Assembly: GCA_023665805.1 (NCBI GenBank)
Contig: JAMPDJ010000019.1
Location: 1 to 57,741 of the forward strand
DNA: 57,741 bases
Reading direction: 5' to 3'
Source: Bacteroides sp.
GTDB taxonomy: Bacteria > Bacteroidota > Bacteroidia > Bacteroidales > Bacteroidaceae
Shown: piece after piece, positions 1 through 8,619 of the stretch
Layout: each line of letters starts with the position of its first letter
Position numbering within the stretch: the first letter of the stretch is position 1
Notes under the pieces: generated by a model
Told to the model about the DNA's origin: nothing
Databases searched by the model: none
What the model saw: the letters and a program-made list of their open reading frames with translations, nothing else
Made by a program: the position numbers and the translations under genes

Positions 1-56
1 GGCAATTAAATCATCTGATTTATACAAATTGACGTTCTAATGACCGATTTGGGTTC
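1..56. repeat. Right-end fragment of the 203-bp dispersed inverted-terminal-repeat element (copy 1)
   Basis: The window opens inside the same sequence that ends the full copies at 29090-29292 and 53832-54034. It carries the shared tract before the end and the terminal motif TCTAATGACCGATTTGGGTT at 36-55. The rest of the copy lies beyond the window edge. It ends about 20 bp downstream of the transcarbamylase stop codon, so it may act as the operon's 3' boundary. Unlike the other two copies its outer end reads TTCA rather than TTAA. Confidence 0.75.
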
Positions 57-75
57 AAAATAAGTCTATAGTTTT

Positions 76-1047
76 TTACAGGCTCTCAAGTATGCGCTTA
101 AGCACTACTGTGGCAGAGATTTCGCGGTTGGCGGCCTCGGGGATGACCAACGAAGTGGGGGCCTCTATGACCTCGTCCGTCACTATCATGCCGCGGCGCA
201 CGGGCAGGCAGTGCATGAAGCGGGCATTGTCCGTCACGGACATATGGCGAGCAGATACAGTCCAATCAGACATCTCGTGATAGTCGGTCAATATCCTGCC
301 ATAATACTCGGGACGGGTGACACCGGGGCACGACCAGTTCTTGGCATAGATGAAGTCCGCGCCCTCGAAAGCCTTCATCTGATCATACTCCACACGGGCG
401 TCGCCTGCAAACTCAGAATCCAATTCGTAGCCTTGGGGATGAGTTATCACGAAGTCCACGTCCGCGGCATTCATCCATTCGGCAAAACTATTGGGCACGG
501 CCTGCGGTAAGGCACGGGGATGCGGAGCCCAGGTGAGGACGACCTTGGGACGTGCCTTAGTCTTGTACTCCTCTATGGTGATGAGGTCAGCAAAGGCCTG
601 CAGCGGATGCACCGTGGCTGTCTCCATGGCGAAGACCGGTCTGCCTGAATAGCGCACGAACTGGTGGTAGACGGTCTCGGCATAGTCATATTCGCGGTCG
701 GCGAGACCTGCAAAGGAACGTATGCCTATGACATCGCAATAACTGCCCATCACCGGTATGGCCTCCAGAAGGTGCTCGCTCTTGTCACCGTCCATGATGA
801 CCCCGCGCTCCGTCTCCAGTTTCCACGCTCCGGCATTGACATCCAGTACTATCACGTTCATGCCCAAGTTCTGGGCAGCCTTCTGTGTTGAAAGGCGTGT
901 ACGCAGGCTATTGTTGAAGAACACAAGCAGGGCTGTCTTGTTGCGACCCAGCTCAACGTATTTGTAACGTTCCTGCTTGATTTCACGTGCCTCGGTCAAA
1001 GCCTGTGTCAGGTTGCCAAGGTCGCGTACATTGAGAAAACTCTTCAT
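76..1047 (-). CDS. argF': N-succinylornithine (or N-acetylornithine) carbamoyltransferase
   Basis: Carbamoyltransferase (323 aa) of the Bacteroidetes type that carbamoylates an N-acylated ornithine, not free ornithine, in cytoplasmic arginine synthesis. The carbamoyl-phosphate loop reads FFNNSLRTR at 43-51 and the C-terminal signature HCLPVRRG is present. Overall it matches the B. fragilis succinylornithine enzyme closely. In that enzyme residue 90 is Pro, and in the Xanthomonas acetylornithine enzyme the equivalent residue is Glu; published swaps show this position sets succinyl versus acetyl preference. Here residue 90 is Ser (MDGDKS), a small residue expected to admit the succinyl group. 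It is the last gene of the arginine operon, 20 bp after proC. Family is certain; the exact acyl group is inferred. Confidence 0.95.
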   Translation of the reverse strand: MKSFLNVRDLGNLTQALTEAREIKQERYKYVELGRNKTALLVFFNNSLRTRLSTQKAAQNLGMNVIVLDVNAGAWKLETERGVIMDGDKSEHLLEAIPVMGSYCDVIGIRSFAGLADREYDYAETVYHQFVRYSGRPVFAMETATVHPLQAFADLITIEEYKTKARPKVVLTWAPHPRALPQAVPNSFAEWMNAADVDFVITHPQGYELDSEFAGDARVEYDQMKAFEGADFIYAKNWSCPGVTRPEYYGRILTDYHEMSDWTVSARHMSVTDNARFMHCLPVRRGMIVTDEVIEAPTSLVIPEAANREISATVVLKRILESL

Positions 1048-1067
1048 AAAAGTTAAGTGTTTGTTTA

Positions 1068-1805
1068 TTATTTCTCCGCTTTCAATCCTGCCAGCACGGC
1101 ACGTGTGAAGCCGGCTTCCTCCATGGCATTCAACCCACGGATGGTGTAGCCTCCAGGAGTGGTAACCGTGTCAATGGCGGCCTCCGGATGCTTGCCGCTC
1201 TCCTCCAAGAGAGCCACGGCACCCTTCATGGTCTGCAGCACCGTGCTTAGTGCATCGTCAGGACGCAGCCCAAGCTCCACCCCACCCTCCGACATGGCAC
1301 GTACGTAACGCATGACATAGGCTATGCCACAACCCGACAGTTGCATACCGGCCGGCATGCTGCGCAAAGGAACCACCCTCACGAGACCGCAAAGAGAGAA
1401 CAACTGTTCCACCTGTTGCAAATGCGATGATGCGGTCTCCTCCACAAAGGTCATGCCCTGACCATACTCCACTGCTACATTCGGCATGGCATAGACATCT
1501 ATGCGTTCGTGCCTCACACCGGCAGCCACGCTCACCACTATCGTATCAGAGGACAGGAGAGGCAGAATTTCGGCCACGACATCGTCCACCAGCCAGGGCT
1601 TCACCGCCAACACCACTATGTCGGCTCCCAGTACCGCCTGACGATTGTCGGTAGTGACGGCAAGTTGCGGATACAGTGCAGAATAGCGGTCCAGAGTGGC
1701 CCATGTGTGTGAGGCGGCGGTAATCTGCGCCTCCATGCCCGCGCGACACCAGCCTTTGACCAAGGCACCACCCATATTGCCGCAACCTATGACAGTCAGC
1801 TTCAT
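1068..1805 (-). CDS. proC: Pyrroline-5-carboxylate reductase
   Basis: Reduces 1-pyrroline-5-carboxylate to proline with NAD(P)H in the cytoplasm. The 245-aa protein starts with the Rossmann dinucleotide motif IGCGNMGGAL. It carries the AVKPW and MPN segments and the family signature TTPGGYTIRGLNAMEEAGF near residues 215-233. Its length is at the short end of the normal family range (about 250-280). It sits between argD and the transcarbamylase in the arginine operon, 41 bp after argD. Linking proline and arginine synthesis in one operon makes sense, as both start from glutamate. Confidence 0.95.
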   Translation of the reverse strand: MKLTVIGCGNMGGALVKGWCRAGMEAQITAASHTWATLDRYSALYPQLAVTTDNRQAVLGADIVVLAVKPWLVDDVVAEILPLLSSDTIVVSVAAGVRHERIDVYAMPNVAVEYGQGMTFVEETASSHLQQVEQLFSLCGLVRVVPLRSMPAGMQLSGCGIAYVMRYVRAMSEGGVELGLRPDDALSTVLQTMKGAVALLEESGKHPEAAIDTVTTPGGYTIRGLNAMEEAGFTRAVLAGLKAEK

Positions 1806-1846
1806 AATACGTAATCCTTATCCGGTTTGCACGTTTGTCCACTACC

Positions 1847-2983
1847 TCATACACTTTCCATCACACGACGGAAGGCCTGGAGGAACTGTTTGGCCTCATC
1901 AATTGTGAGGCACAACGGTGGCAACAAACGGATGACATTGATGCCGCTGCAACCGGTGAAAATGTGCTCCTCCATGATCAGACTGGTACGAGGCCCCTTG
2001 TACGGGATGTCAAGTTCTATGCCTATCATCAAGCCTCGTCCACGGATGTCTACCACGTGGGGCAGGTTCATGGCCCGCAGCTCGGTCATAATGTATTCTC
2101 CGACCTCGGCAGCATTCTTCACAAGGCCTTCGCTCTCCATAACGTCCAGCACGGCAATGGCACCGGCGCACCCCAGATGGTTACCCCCGAAGGTGGTACC
2201 CAACTGGCCATGGACAGGAGCGAACTTGGGGGCAATGAGCACACCGCCCATGGGGAAACCGTTGCATATGCCCTTGGCCACCGTAATCATGTCCGGACGA
2301 ATGCCAAGGTGCTGATGGGCGAAGAACTTTCCCGAACGGCCGTAGCCACACTGGATTTCATCACAGACAAGCACCGTGTTGTGGGCTTCGCAAAGGCGTT
2401 GCAACTCCTGTATGAACCCGGCCTCCAGCAAGCGTATTCCACCTACGCCCTGTATACATTCGAGGATAACGGCACACACATCGTTCTTCTCTATCTCGGA
2501 ACGCCATGGTGCAATGTCATTGATAGGCAAATAGGTGACATGCCCGTTGGCATTGACGGGAGCTATAATCTTCGGATTGGCCGTAGCCTCCACAGCCAAT
2601 GACGTTCTGCCATGGAAAGCCTTCTCTGCCGACAGGATGCGAGTACGGCCATTGTAAAAGGATGCCAGCTTCAGGGCATTCTCATTGGCTTCGGCACCGG
2701 AATTTACGAGAAACAACTGGTAATCCTCGTACCCGGACACCTTGCCAAGAGTGAGCGCCAGGGTGCGCTGCAAAGGATTCTGCACAGAATTACTGTAGAA
2801 ACCCAAGCGGGAGACCTGCGAGGCGACAGCCTCGACATAATGGGGATGTGCATGGCCTATGCTGATGACAGCATGGCCGCCATAGAGATCGAGATATTCC
2901 GTACCCTGTTCATCCCAGACGTGACAACCCTCGCCACGGTCTATGGCGATATCGAACAGTGGATATACGTCAAATAAATTCAT
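1847..2983 (-). CDS. argD: N-acylornithine aminotransferase (ArgD family)
   Basis: PLP-dependent class III aminotransferase (378 aa) converting N-acyl-glutamate semialdehyde to N-acylornithine with glutamate as amino donor. Visible landmarks are VNSGAEANENALKLA near 93-107, the cofactor aspartate in VCDEIQCGYGRSG (D208) and the PLP-lysine in TVAKGICNGFP (K237). It follows argC by 33 bp in the arginine operon. Because the neighbouring transcarbamylase is of the succinylornithine type, the true substrate may be N-succinyl rather than N-acetyl glutamate semialdehyde; that is inference from context. Confidence 0.95.
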   Translation of the reverse strand: MNLFDVYPLFDIAIDRGEGCHVWDEQGTEYLDLYGGHAVISIGHAHPHYVEAVASQVSRLGFYSNSVQNPLQRTLALTLGKVSGYEDYQLFLVNSGAEANENALKLASFYNGRTRILSAEKAFHGRTSLAVEATANPKIIAPVNANGHVTYLPINDIAPWRSEIEKNDVCAVILECIQGVGGIRLLEAGFIQELQRLCEAHNTVLVCDEIQCGYGRSGKFFAHQHLGIRPDMITVAKGICNGFPMGGVLIAPKFAPVHGQLGTTFGGNHLGCAGAIAVLDVMESEGLVKNAAEVGEYIMTELRAMNLPHVVDIRGRGLMIGIELDIPYKGPRTSLIMEEHIFTGCSGINVIRLLPPLCLTIDEAKQFLQAFRRVMESV

Positions 2984-3016
2984 TTCTGGAAGAATAATTG
3001 GTTGTGTTATCGTGTA

Positions 3017-3991
3017 TCAGAACGCAGAAGCCTTCAGTCCCAGGCCTGCACGCTCGTCAAGGCCGAACATGAGGTTCATGTTCTGCACTGCCTGCCCCAC
3101 GGCACCCTTCAACAGGTTGTCTATGCAGCATATCATCAGCAGCTGGTCCTCATACTTCTCCACGTAAACCACGGCCTTGTTGGTATTCACCACCTGCTTC
3201 ATGTCGGGAGACTTGGTCACGACATGGGTAAAGGCGGCATCGCGGTAATAGTCGGCATAAGCCTGCCGCACCTGTTCCAATGGTGCAGTGCAACGGGCAT
3301 ATGCAGTGACATAGATACCGCGAGCGAAACAACCGCGCTGGGGAATAAAGAGCACGCGACCATCGTAACCGGGGCACAATTCCTGCACTGTCTGGTTTAT
3401 TTCCAAGAGGTGCTGATGAGTAAAAGTCTTGTAAACCGATATGTTGTCGTTACGCCAGCTGTAGTGCGTGGTAGCCCCCGGCTTCTGCCCTGCCCCGGTA
3501 GAACCGGTAATGCCGTTGACATGGATGTCACCACTGACAAGATGCGATTGCAGAGCTGGCAAAAGGGCCAGTTGGATGCAAGTGGCAAAGCAACCCGGAT
3601 TGGCAATGTGCCTTGCGCCAATGGTCTGCCTGCGATGAGTCTCTGGCAAGCCATAGACATAATCATGGTCTCCCGCAATACGGAAATCCTGCGCCAGGTC
3701 TATGATGCGAACATGTGAGGGGATGGCATGCTCCTGCAGAAAAGTCCGGCTCTTGCCGTGCCCGAAGCAGAAGAAAACAACGTCCACATCGTCCCATGGC
3801 ATATCCGAGGTGAAGCAGAGGTCCGTCTCGCCACAGAGGCCTTCATGAACATCGTCCACAGGGTTGCCCGCATTGGACTCGCTGTTGGCAAAGACGATCT
3901 CGGCCTGCGGATGATTGAGCAACACGCGGATGAGTTCACCACCGGTATAACCGGCGGCACCAAGTATTCCTATCCTTATCTTCTTGTCCAT
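3017..3991 (-). CDS. argC: N-acyl-gamma-glutamyl-phosphate reductase
   Basis: NADPH-dependent reductase (324 aa) forming N-acyl-glutamate semialdehyde. The N-terminal motif GAAGYTGGELIRVLLNHP (11-28) binds NADP and the catalytic cysteine lies in NPGCFATC (C134). The length matches the short, ArgC type 2 form. It lies 12 bp after the small PspC gene and 33 bp before argD in the arginine operon. argB (acylglutamate kinase) is not in this window and must be encoded elsewhere. Confidence 0.95.
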   Translation of the reverse strand: MDKKIRIGILGAAGYTGGELIRVLLNHPQAEIVFANSESNAGNPVDDVHEGLCGETDLCFTSDMPWDDVDVVFFCFGHGKSRTFLQEHAIPSHVRIIDLAQDFRIAGDHDYVYGLPETHRRQTIGARHIANPGCFATCIQLALLPALQSHLVSGDIHVNGITGSTGAGQKPGATTHYSWRNDNISVYKTFTHQHLLEINQTVQELCPGYDGRVLFIPQRGCFARGIYVTAYARCTAPLEQVRQAYADYYRDAAFTHVVTKSPDMKQVVNTNKAVVYVEKYEDQLLMICCIDNLLKGAVGQAVQNMNLMFGLDERAGLGLKASAF

Positions 3992-4003
3992 ATCCTTCCT
4001 GTA

Positions 4004-4189
4004 TCAATATCTTTTGGGAGCGAGAAGCCACAACAATATGTATGTCCAGAAGCCCACACCCGCAAACCACACGGCACAAACGAAAAATATGCGCACCAAC
4101 AATGGGTCAATACCGAAGTATTCGCCAAGGCCTCCGCATACGCCGGCTATCCTGCAATCGGTGCCGGAACGGTAAAAGCGTTTTTCCAT
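4004..4189 (-). CDS. Small PspC-domain membrane protein
   Basis: A 61-aa protein consisting of a single PspC domain: a basic start, the IAGVCGGLGEYFGIDPLLVR core, one hydrophobic segment at about 34-56 and the typical ending LLWLLAPKRY. PspC-domain proteins are inner-membrane proteins linked to envelope stress; the partner of this short form is unknown. It sits inside the arginine operon between argG and argC (45 bp after argG, 12 bp before argC), an unexpected place for it. Its small size makes it easy to miss, but the domain is complete. Confidence 0.85.
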   Translation of the reverse strand: MEKRFYRSGTDCRIAGVCGGLGEYFGIDPLLVRIFFVCAVWFAGVGFWTYILLWLLAPKRY

Positions 4190-4234
4190 CTCTCTCTAAT
4201 ATAATATAATGTATAAGCGCGTATGCGCCATTAT

Positions 4235-5437
4235 TTAACGTTCCTCGTCGGGATGTGCCAAGTAATAGGCACGCAACGCGGTGGAGCTGACCTTGATAAA
4301 TCCCTTGGCGTCATCGCTGCTCCACGCCTTGGCAGTCTCACCGTACTCGCCAAGCTTGTTCTTGACAAGGTCGTTGGGAGAGTCCACGCCCATCGTCTGG
4401 AAACTGTAGGGACGGAGTTCCAAGGTGACCTCGCCGGTAACATTGCGCTGGCTGCTGAGGAGCATGGCCTCGATGTCCGGCATGACCGGCTCCAGGTACT
4501 GACTTTCATGAAGGAACATACCGTACCAGTTGGCCACCTGTTCCTTCCAGTACTGCTGCCACTTGCTGAGGGTGTACTTCTCCAGAAAGCGATGCGCTCC
4601 GATGATGAGCATTGGGGCGGCGGCCTCGAAGCCCACACGTCCCTTGATGCCTATTATGGTGTCACCGACATGGCAATCGCGGCCGATGGCATAGGAGGCA
4701 CCTATCTCCTCCACCGCCTGGATGGCTTTTATCTTGTCATCGTAGCGCACACCATTCACAGACACAAGTTCGCCTTTCTCGAAGCCCAGCTTCAACAACT
4801 CCGTACCATCCTTGGTGGGATGCTTGAGATATGCGCTCTCGGGCAGGCCCTGGGTACTGTCGAGAATCTCGCCACCACAGATGCTGGTACCCCAGATGCC
4901 CACATTATAGGAGTACTTCAACTTGGTGAAGTCGGCAAAGTAGCCGTTGGAGTTCAAGTAGTCAACCTCCTCCTGACGTGTAAGGTTGCCATCGCGGGTG
5001 AGGGTGATGATTTCCACTCCTGGAGCCATCACAAGGAAAGTCATGTCGAAACGTATCTGGTCGTTGCCAGCCCCGGTGGAACCATGGGCAATGGCACTGG
5101 CGCCTATTTCACGGGCATAGCGCGCTATGGCTATGGCCTGGAAGATGCGTTCACTGGATACACTGATGGGATAACAGTTGTTGCGCAGGACATTGCCGAA
5201 GACCATGTACTTCAACGACTTCTGATAATACTCCTGGGTAACGTCAAGAGTGACATAGGCCTTGGCACCCAACTTGTAGGCATTCTCTTCGTTGGCCTTC
5301 AGCTGCTCTGCACTGAAACCTCCGGTGTTGGCACATGCGGCATATACCTCATAACCCTTCTCCTTGGCCAGATACATGACCGTGTAACTGGTATCGAGGC
5401 CGCCGCTGAAGGCAACCACTACTTTCTTCTTCTCCAT
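4235..5437 (-). CDS. argG: Argininosuccinate synthase
   Basis: ATP-dependent ligase (400 aa) joining citrulline and aspartate to argininosuccinate. The N-terminal pyrophosphatase loop AFSGGLDTS (9-17) binds ATP, and GSTGAGNDQIRF in the middle is the usual synthetase block. It follows the GNAT acetyltransferase by 53 bp and belongs to the arginine operon. In this pathway acyl-citrulline must be deacylated before it reaches ArgG; no deacylase gene is visible here. Confidence 0.96.
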   Translation of the reverse strand: MEKKKVVVAFSGGLDTSYTVMYLAKEKGYEVYAACANTGGFSAEQLKANEENAYKLGAKAYVTLDVTQEYYQKSLKYMVFGNVLRNNCYPISVSSERIFQAIAIARYAREIGASAIAHGSTGAGNDQIRFDMTFLVMAPGVEIITLTRDGNLTRQEEVDYLNSNGYFADFTKLKYSYNVGIWGTSICGGEILDSTQGLPESAYLKHPTKDGTELLKLGFEKGELVSVNGVRYDDKIKAIQAVEEIGASYAIGRDCHVGDTIIGIKGRVGFEAAAPMLIIGAHRFLEKYTLSKWQQYWKEQVANWYGMFLHESQYLEPVMPDIEAMLLSSQRNVTGEVTLELRPYSFQTMGVDSPNDLVKNKLGEYGETAKAWSSDDAKGFIKVSSTALRAYYLAHPDEER

Positions 5438-5490
5438 AATACGTATGTATGTTTGTTGATTTATCTTGATATTACGTGACCGCCTCTGGA

Positions 5491-6126
5491 TTACTCTATA
5501 CCACGAAGCACAAGTGTCTTCATGACGTCCTTGATTACATCGAGTCCAGTAGGCTCTCCGTGATGCTTGTCGGGATCCCAGAGCATGCCGGTGCAGACAC
5601 AGAAACGACGGCCTTTGGCCTCCAGAATGTCATTGTTGATACATCCCTTGCAGCCGCGCCAGAATGCTTCGTCATCGGTCAGTTGGTTGAAACTGACAGG
5701 AACATAACCCAGATCCGTGTTCATCTTCATGACAGCATCACCGCTTGTGAGTGAGAATATCTTTGCATGAGGCCAGCGCAGACGGGCCAGGGTGAAGGTA
5801 TAGTCCTTGATACGACGAGCCACGCCAAGACCTTGGTAATCGGGATGCACTATCAGGCCGGACGTGGTGACATAATGCTTGTTGCCCCAGGTTTCAATGT
5901 AGCTGAACCCGGCAAACTGCTCCCCGTCCAATGCCAAAATGGCCTTGCCTTCCTTCATCTTCGTGGCAAGGTAGTCGTGGGTACGCTCAGCAATGCCCGT
6001 GCCACGTTTCTTGGCAGCAATGCGTATGGTTTGAAGTATCTCGTCCACATACTTCTCATGCGAGGGGTCTGCCACTACTATCTTGATGTCTGCACGCTTC
6101 TGTGCATTGTCTTCTTCCATCATCAT
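5491..6126 (-). CDS. GNAT-family N-acyltransferase, candidate N-acylglutamate synthase
   Basis: A 211-aa GNAT protein. The acyl-CoA-binding motif A is seen as VHPDYQGLGVARRI near 93-106, preceded by a beta-strand block (FAGFSYIETWG). The C-terminal part is unusual for plain GNATs: it contains CKGCINND and CVCTGMLWDP, a Cys-containing extension that could bind metal or be structural. It lies directly between argR and argG. Neither argA nor argJ is visible here, so this is a reasonable candidate for the first step, N-succinyl- or N-acetyl-glutamate synthesis. That role is inference from position only. The start is one of three consecutive ATG codons at 6120-6126. Confidence 0.8.
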   Translation of the reverse strand: MMMEEDNAQKRADIKIVVADPSHEKYVDEILQTIRIAAKKRGTGIAERTHDYLATKMKEGKAILALDGEQFAGFSYIETWGNKHYVTTSGLIVHPDYQGLGVARRIKDYTFTLARLRWPHAKIFSLTSGDAVMKMNTDLGYVPVSFNQLTDDEAFWRGCKGCINNDILEAKGRRFCVCTGMLWDPDKHHGEPTGLDVIKDVMKTLVLRGIE

Positions 6127-6301
6127 TTGTCTTTCGGGAAAAGCTCAGGTATGACCTTGTGCCTGGACGGTGCGATACCTGCTTTCGCAATGTTGTTTAC
6201 GGACGACACCCACAAAGCCTCGTGGTTGAATGTCCTGCATATATATAATTAAGGTGTAGCGGAAATTTGTCCTTGTTGCCAGTTTCGGCCCCACTGGCAG
6301 G

Positions 6302-6790
6302 TTACTTGGATGATACCTTGCGTCTCTTCAACTGCGGCACTATCTCCATCAGTGCCAACTTGGCATTCTCGCGTTCTGTATCCTCCGCCATCACCACTAT
6401 CACCGTGTCGTCTCCGGCCACTGTACCCAGAAAGAGGGGCGACTTGTGTTCATCTATCTCATAGGCTACCAATGAAGCATGGCCAGGAGGAGTATGCAAC
6501 ACGGCCAGATTGCCGCTGAATTGCAACTGCCACCTGACTGCGTTCAGTTCCTCACGCGTCTTGGCCGGATCAAAATAAACCACGCCAGGCAGTGCATACA
6601 CACTCTTGCCCGAACGCGTGCGCACCTTGGAAATACGCAACTGCTTCAAATCACGGCTGAGCATGGTCTGAGTGGTAGAGAAACCTGCCTTTTCAAGTTC
6701 CATTGCCAGCTCCTCCTGATTCTCGAATGGACAGTTTCCCACTATCGTCCTAATGACCTGTAATCGGGTTTTCTTATCTTGTTTTTCCAT
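6302..6790 (-). CDS. argR: Arginine repressor ArgR
   Basis: Arginine-responsive transcription regulator (162 aa from the chosen start MEKQDKKTR). The N-terminal winged helix covers about 1-75, with the recognition region TTQTMLSRDLKQLRISKV. The C-terminal oligomerisation and arginine-binding domain includes PGHASLVAYEID and GTVAGDDTVIVV (GTxxGDDT is the arginine site). A longer reading frame back to 6865 uses a TTG that falls inside the promoter's -7 element, so the ATG at 6790 is preferred. It is first in the arginine operon and probably represses its own operon through the palindrome at 6882-6893. Confidence 0.93.
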   Translation of the reverse strand: MEKQDKKTRLQVIRTIVGNCPFENQEELAMELEKAGFSTTQTMLSRDLKQLRISKVRTRSGKSVYALPGVVYFDPAKTREELNAVRWQLQFSGNLAVLHTPPGHASLVAYEIDEHKSPLFLGTVAGDDTVIVVMAEDTERENAKLALMEIVPQLKRRKVSSK

Positions 6791-6862
6791 TAAAGCGACT
6801 AAGTTTGCTAACTGAACAACAGCCATGAGCATCCGTAGCGGACACCCTAATGTTTCAATGTG

Positions 6863-6870
6863 CAAAGGTA
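6863..6870 (-). promoter_or_regulatory. Promoter -7 element of the arginine operon
   Basis: On the minus strand this reads TACCTTTG, matching the Bacteroidetes -7 consensus TAnnTTTG. It lies about 70 bp upstream of the argR start. A TTTG that could be the -33 element occurs about 23 bp further upstream, slightly longer than the ideal 19-21 bp. Confidence 0.7.
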
Positions 6871-6881
6871 TGAAAAAAATA

Positions 6882-6893
6882 ATGCATATGCAT
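6882..6893. promoter_or_regulatory. Candidate ArgR operator (12-bp perfect palindrome)
   Basis: ATGCATATGCAT is a perfect palindrome placed between the -7 and -33 positions of the arginine-operon promoter, where a bound repressor would block RNA polymerase. A related dyad TTATGC-N9-GCATAA lies at 6920-6940. ArgR boxes in other bacteria are AT-rich dyads of similar size. Assignment to ArgR is inferred from position next to argR. Confidence 0.5.
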
Positions 6894-7405
6894 CAAAACA
6901 ACGTTCCTGCGCACCATTATTATGCGAAATAAGTGCATAAAGAGCCTAAACTGCAAATTTATGCGCTTTTACACATTGGCCGATTAAATGTACCATCCCG
7001 TTTGCGTACTGAATAATCACTGCACAACCATAGTGACACATCCTCGGGCAATCAACTCGTCCACCCCAACCATCAGGTTGCATATGTAAGATTTTTTCGT
7101 TCCCGTATTGCCGGCATCCCGACAATTCCATGGACACACCACCGGCCACACTATGACCACTACCATACTACGATCAAGGGTACGGCAATGTCATGGTAGA
7201 AACGAGGTTCTATCAGAATTACACACGTGTAAGAATTTTTCTATCCCTGCTGTAACCAGAATTGCCAAAGGCAAGATGCTCCGACATGACCAAGTTTCAC
7301 AGAATCAATACGACTTTGTCGGGATATTGAGAACTTTATTCGGGACACCATTGGCCCAAGCCACAAAAAGACCGGCTTTTCCTTTGATGTAAGCCCAAAA
7401 ATATG
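6894..7405. other. Intergenic region between argR and tdh, no gene seen
   Basis: This spacer separates the divergent arginine operon and tdh. Apart from the second TTATGC/GCATAA dyad near 6920-6940 and the -33 TTTG of tdh at 7383-7386, no convincing reading frame, tRNA or repeat was found. Confidence 0.6.
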
Positions 7406-7413
7406 TAATTTTG
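7383..7413 (+). promoter_or_regulatory. Promoter of tdh (TTTG-N19-TAATTTTG)
   Basis: The -33 element TTTG at 7383-7386 and the -7 element TAATTTTG at 7406-7413 are 19 bp apart, an exact match to the Bacteroidetes primary-sigma promoter. Transcription would start around 7420, giving a leader of about 35 nt before the ATG at 7455. Confidence 0.85.
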
Positions 7414-7454
7414 CTTGCAGATAACCGTATAAACGATTCAAATTATACACCAAA

Positions 7455-8480
7455 ATGAAAGCATTAGTCAAGAAGGAGGCCTGCAAGGGCCTATGGATGG
7501 AAGACGTTCCAATGCCCGAGGTGGGCGTGAACGACGTCCTTATCAAAATCAAGAAGACCGCTATCTGCGGCACCGACCTGCACATCTACAAATGGGACGA
7601 GTGGAGCCAAAAGACCATCAAGACTCCCATGACCATAGGTCACGAATACGTTGGCGTGGTGGAAAAGGTTGGCCCCGGAGTACGCAACATCAAGGTGGGT
7701 GACCGTGTTACCGGCGAGGGGCACATCGCCTGTGGCCATTGCCGCAACTGCCGTCGCGGCCTGCAGCATATCTGCGAAAACAGCATTGGCGTGGGCGTGA
7801 ATCGCGATGGCGCATTTGCAGAATACCTGTCCATCCCCGAAAGCAACGTGGTAAAGTTGGATAGCCGTATCAGCGATGACATGGCCGCCATCATGGACCC
7901 ATTCGGCAACGCCACACATACCGCCCTCTCGTTCCCCCTCCTTGGAGAGGATGTTCTCATCACAGGTGCAGGCCTGATTGGCACCATGGCTACGGCCATA
8001 GCCAAGTTTGCAGGTGCCAAGAACATCGTGGTAACAGACCTTAGCGAATATCGTCTGGACATTGCCAAAAAGATGGGGGCCACTTGCACTGTCAACGCAT
8101 CCAAGGGCGAGACTGTGGCCCAGGCAATGGAAAAACTCGGCATCCGAGGCTTCGACGTAGGCTTGGAAATGTCTGGTTCTCCCATCGCTTTCCGCGACAT
8201 GGTAGCACACATGTACAATGGTTCCAAGATTGCCCAGCTTGGTATCCTCCCCCCCTCCACCACCGTGGACTGGAGCGAAATCATCTTCAAGGCTCTCACC
8301 ATCAAGGGTATCTACGGCCGCGAGATGTGGGAAACATGGTACAAGATGGAGCAAATGCTGGTATCAGGCCTCGATCTCAGCCCCGTCATCACACACCGCT
8401 TCCCTGTGGCAGAGTTCCAAAAGGGCTTCGACATCATGGAATCAGGCCAGTGCGGCAAGGTGATTCTGGAATGGGAATAA
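7455..8480 (+). CDS. tdh: L-threonine 3-dehydrogenase
   Basis: Zinc-dependent medium-chain dehydrogenase (341 aa) oxidising L-threonine to 2-amino-3-oxobutyrate with NAD+. The catalytic zinc ligands are C38, H63 and E64. The structural zinc cluster is C93, C96, C99 and C107, and the nucleotide-binding segment [11 protein letters not shown] is present. The segment [16 protein letters not shown] is typical of Tdh rather than other alcohol or polyol dehydrogenases. No kbl gene is adjacent. It is monocistronic, with its own promoter and a strong terminator at 8505-8547. Confidence 0.95.
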   Translation: MKALVKKEACKGLWMEDVPMPEVGVNDVLIKIKKTAICGTDLHIYKWDEWSQKTIKTPMTIGHEYVGVVEKVGPGVRNIKVGDRVTGEGHIACGHCRNCRRGLQHICENSIGVGVNRDGAFAEYLSIPESNVVKLDSRISDDMAAIMDPFGNATHTALSFPLLGEDVLITGAGLIGTMATAIAKFAGAKNIVVTDLSEYRLDIAKKMGATCTVNASKGETVAQAMEKLGIRGFDVGLEMSGSPIAFRDMVAHMYNGSKIAQLGILPPSTTVDWSEIIFKALTIKGIYGREMWETWYKMEQMLVSGLDLSPVITHRFPVAEFQKGFDIMESGQCGKVILEWE

Positions 8481-8504
8481 CAAATATACAGAAAACATCA
8501 TAGA

Positions 8505-8547
8505 AAAAAACTGCGTTGCACGCGATATAGTGGCAACGCAGTTTTTT
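8505..8547. terminator. Intrinsic terminator after tdh (bidirectional)
   Basis: A perfect 15-bp stem, AAAAAACTGCGTTGC (8505-8519) pairing with 8533-8547, encloses a 13-nt loop. It ends in a run of six T on the plus strand and, by symmetry, six T on the minus strand. It can therefore terminate both tdh and the leftward operon ending at murI, if transcripts reach it. Confidence 0.9.
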
Positions 8548-8619
8548 GTTTCAATAAAGTCCGTCGTCAAGCAGTGGCAGTAGTCTGGCTGAGGAAAGGA
8601 ATGCAATAACAGTCCTGGC

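Noticed and set aside
4223..5479. Long plus-strand frame opposite argG (418 codons)
   Set aside because: Antisense shadow of argG; its peptide has no recognisable domain and argG is unambiguous.
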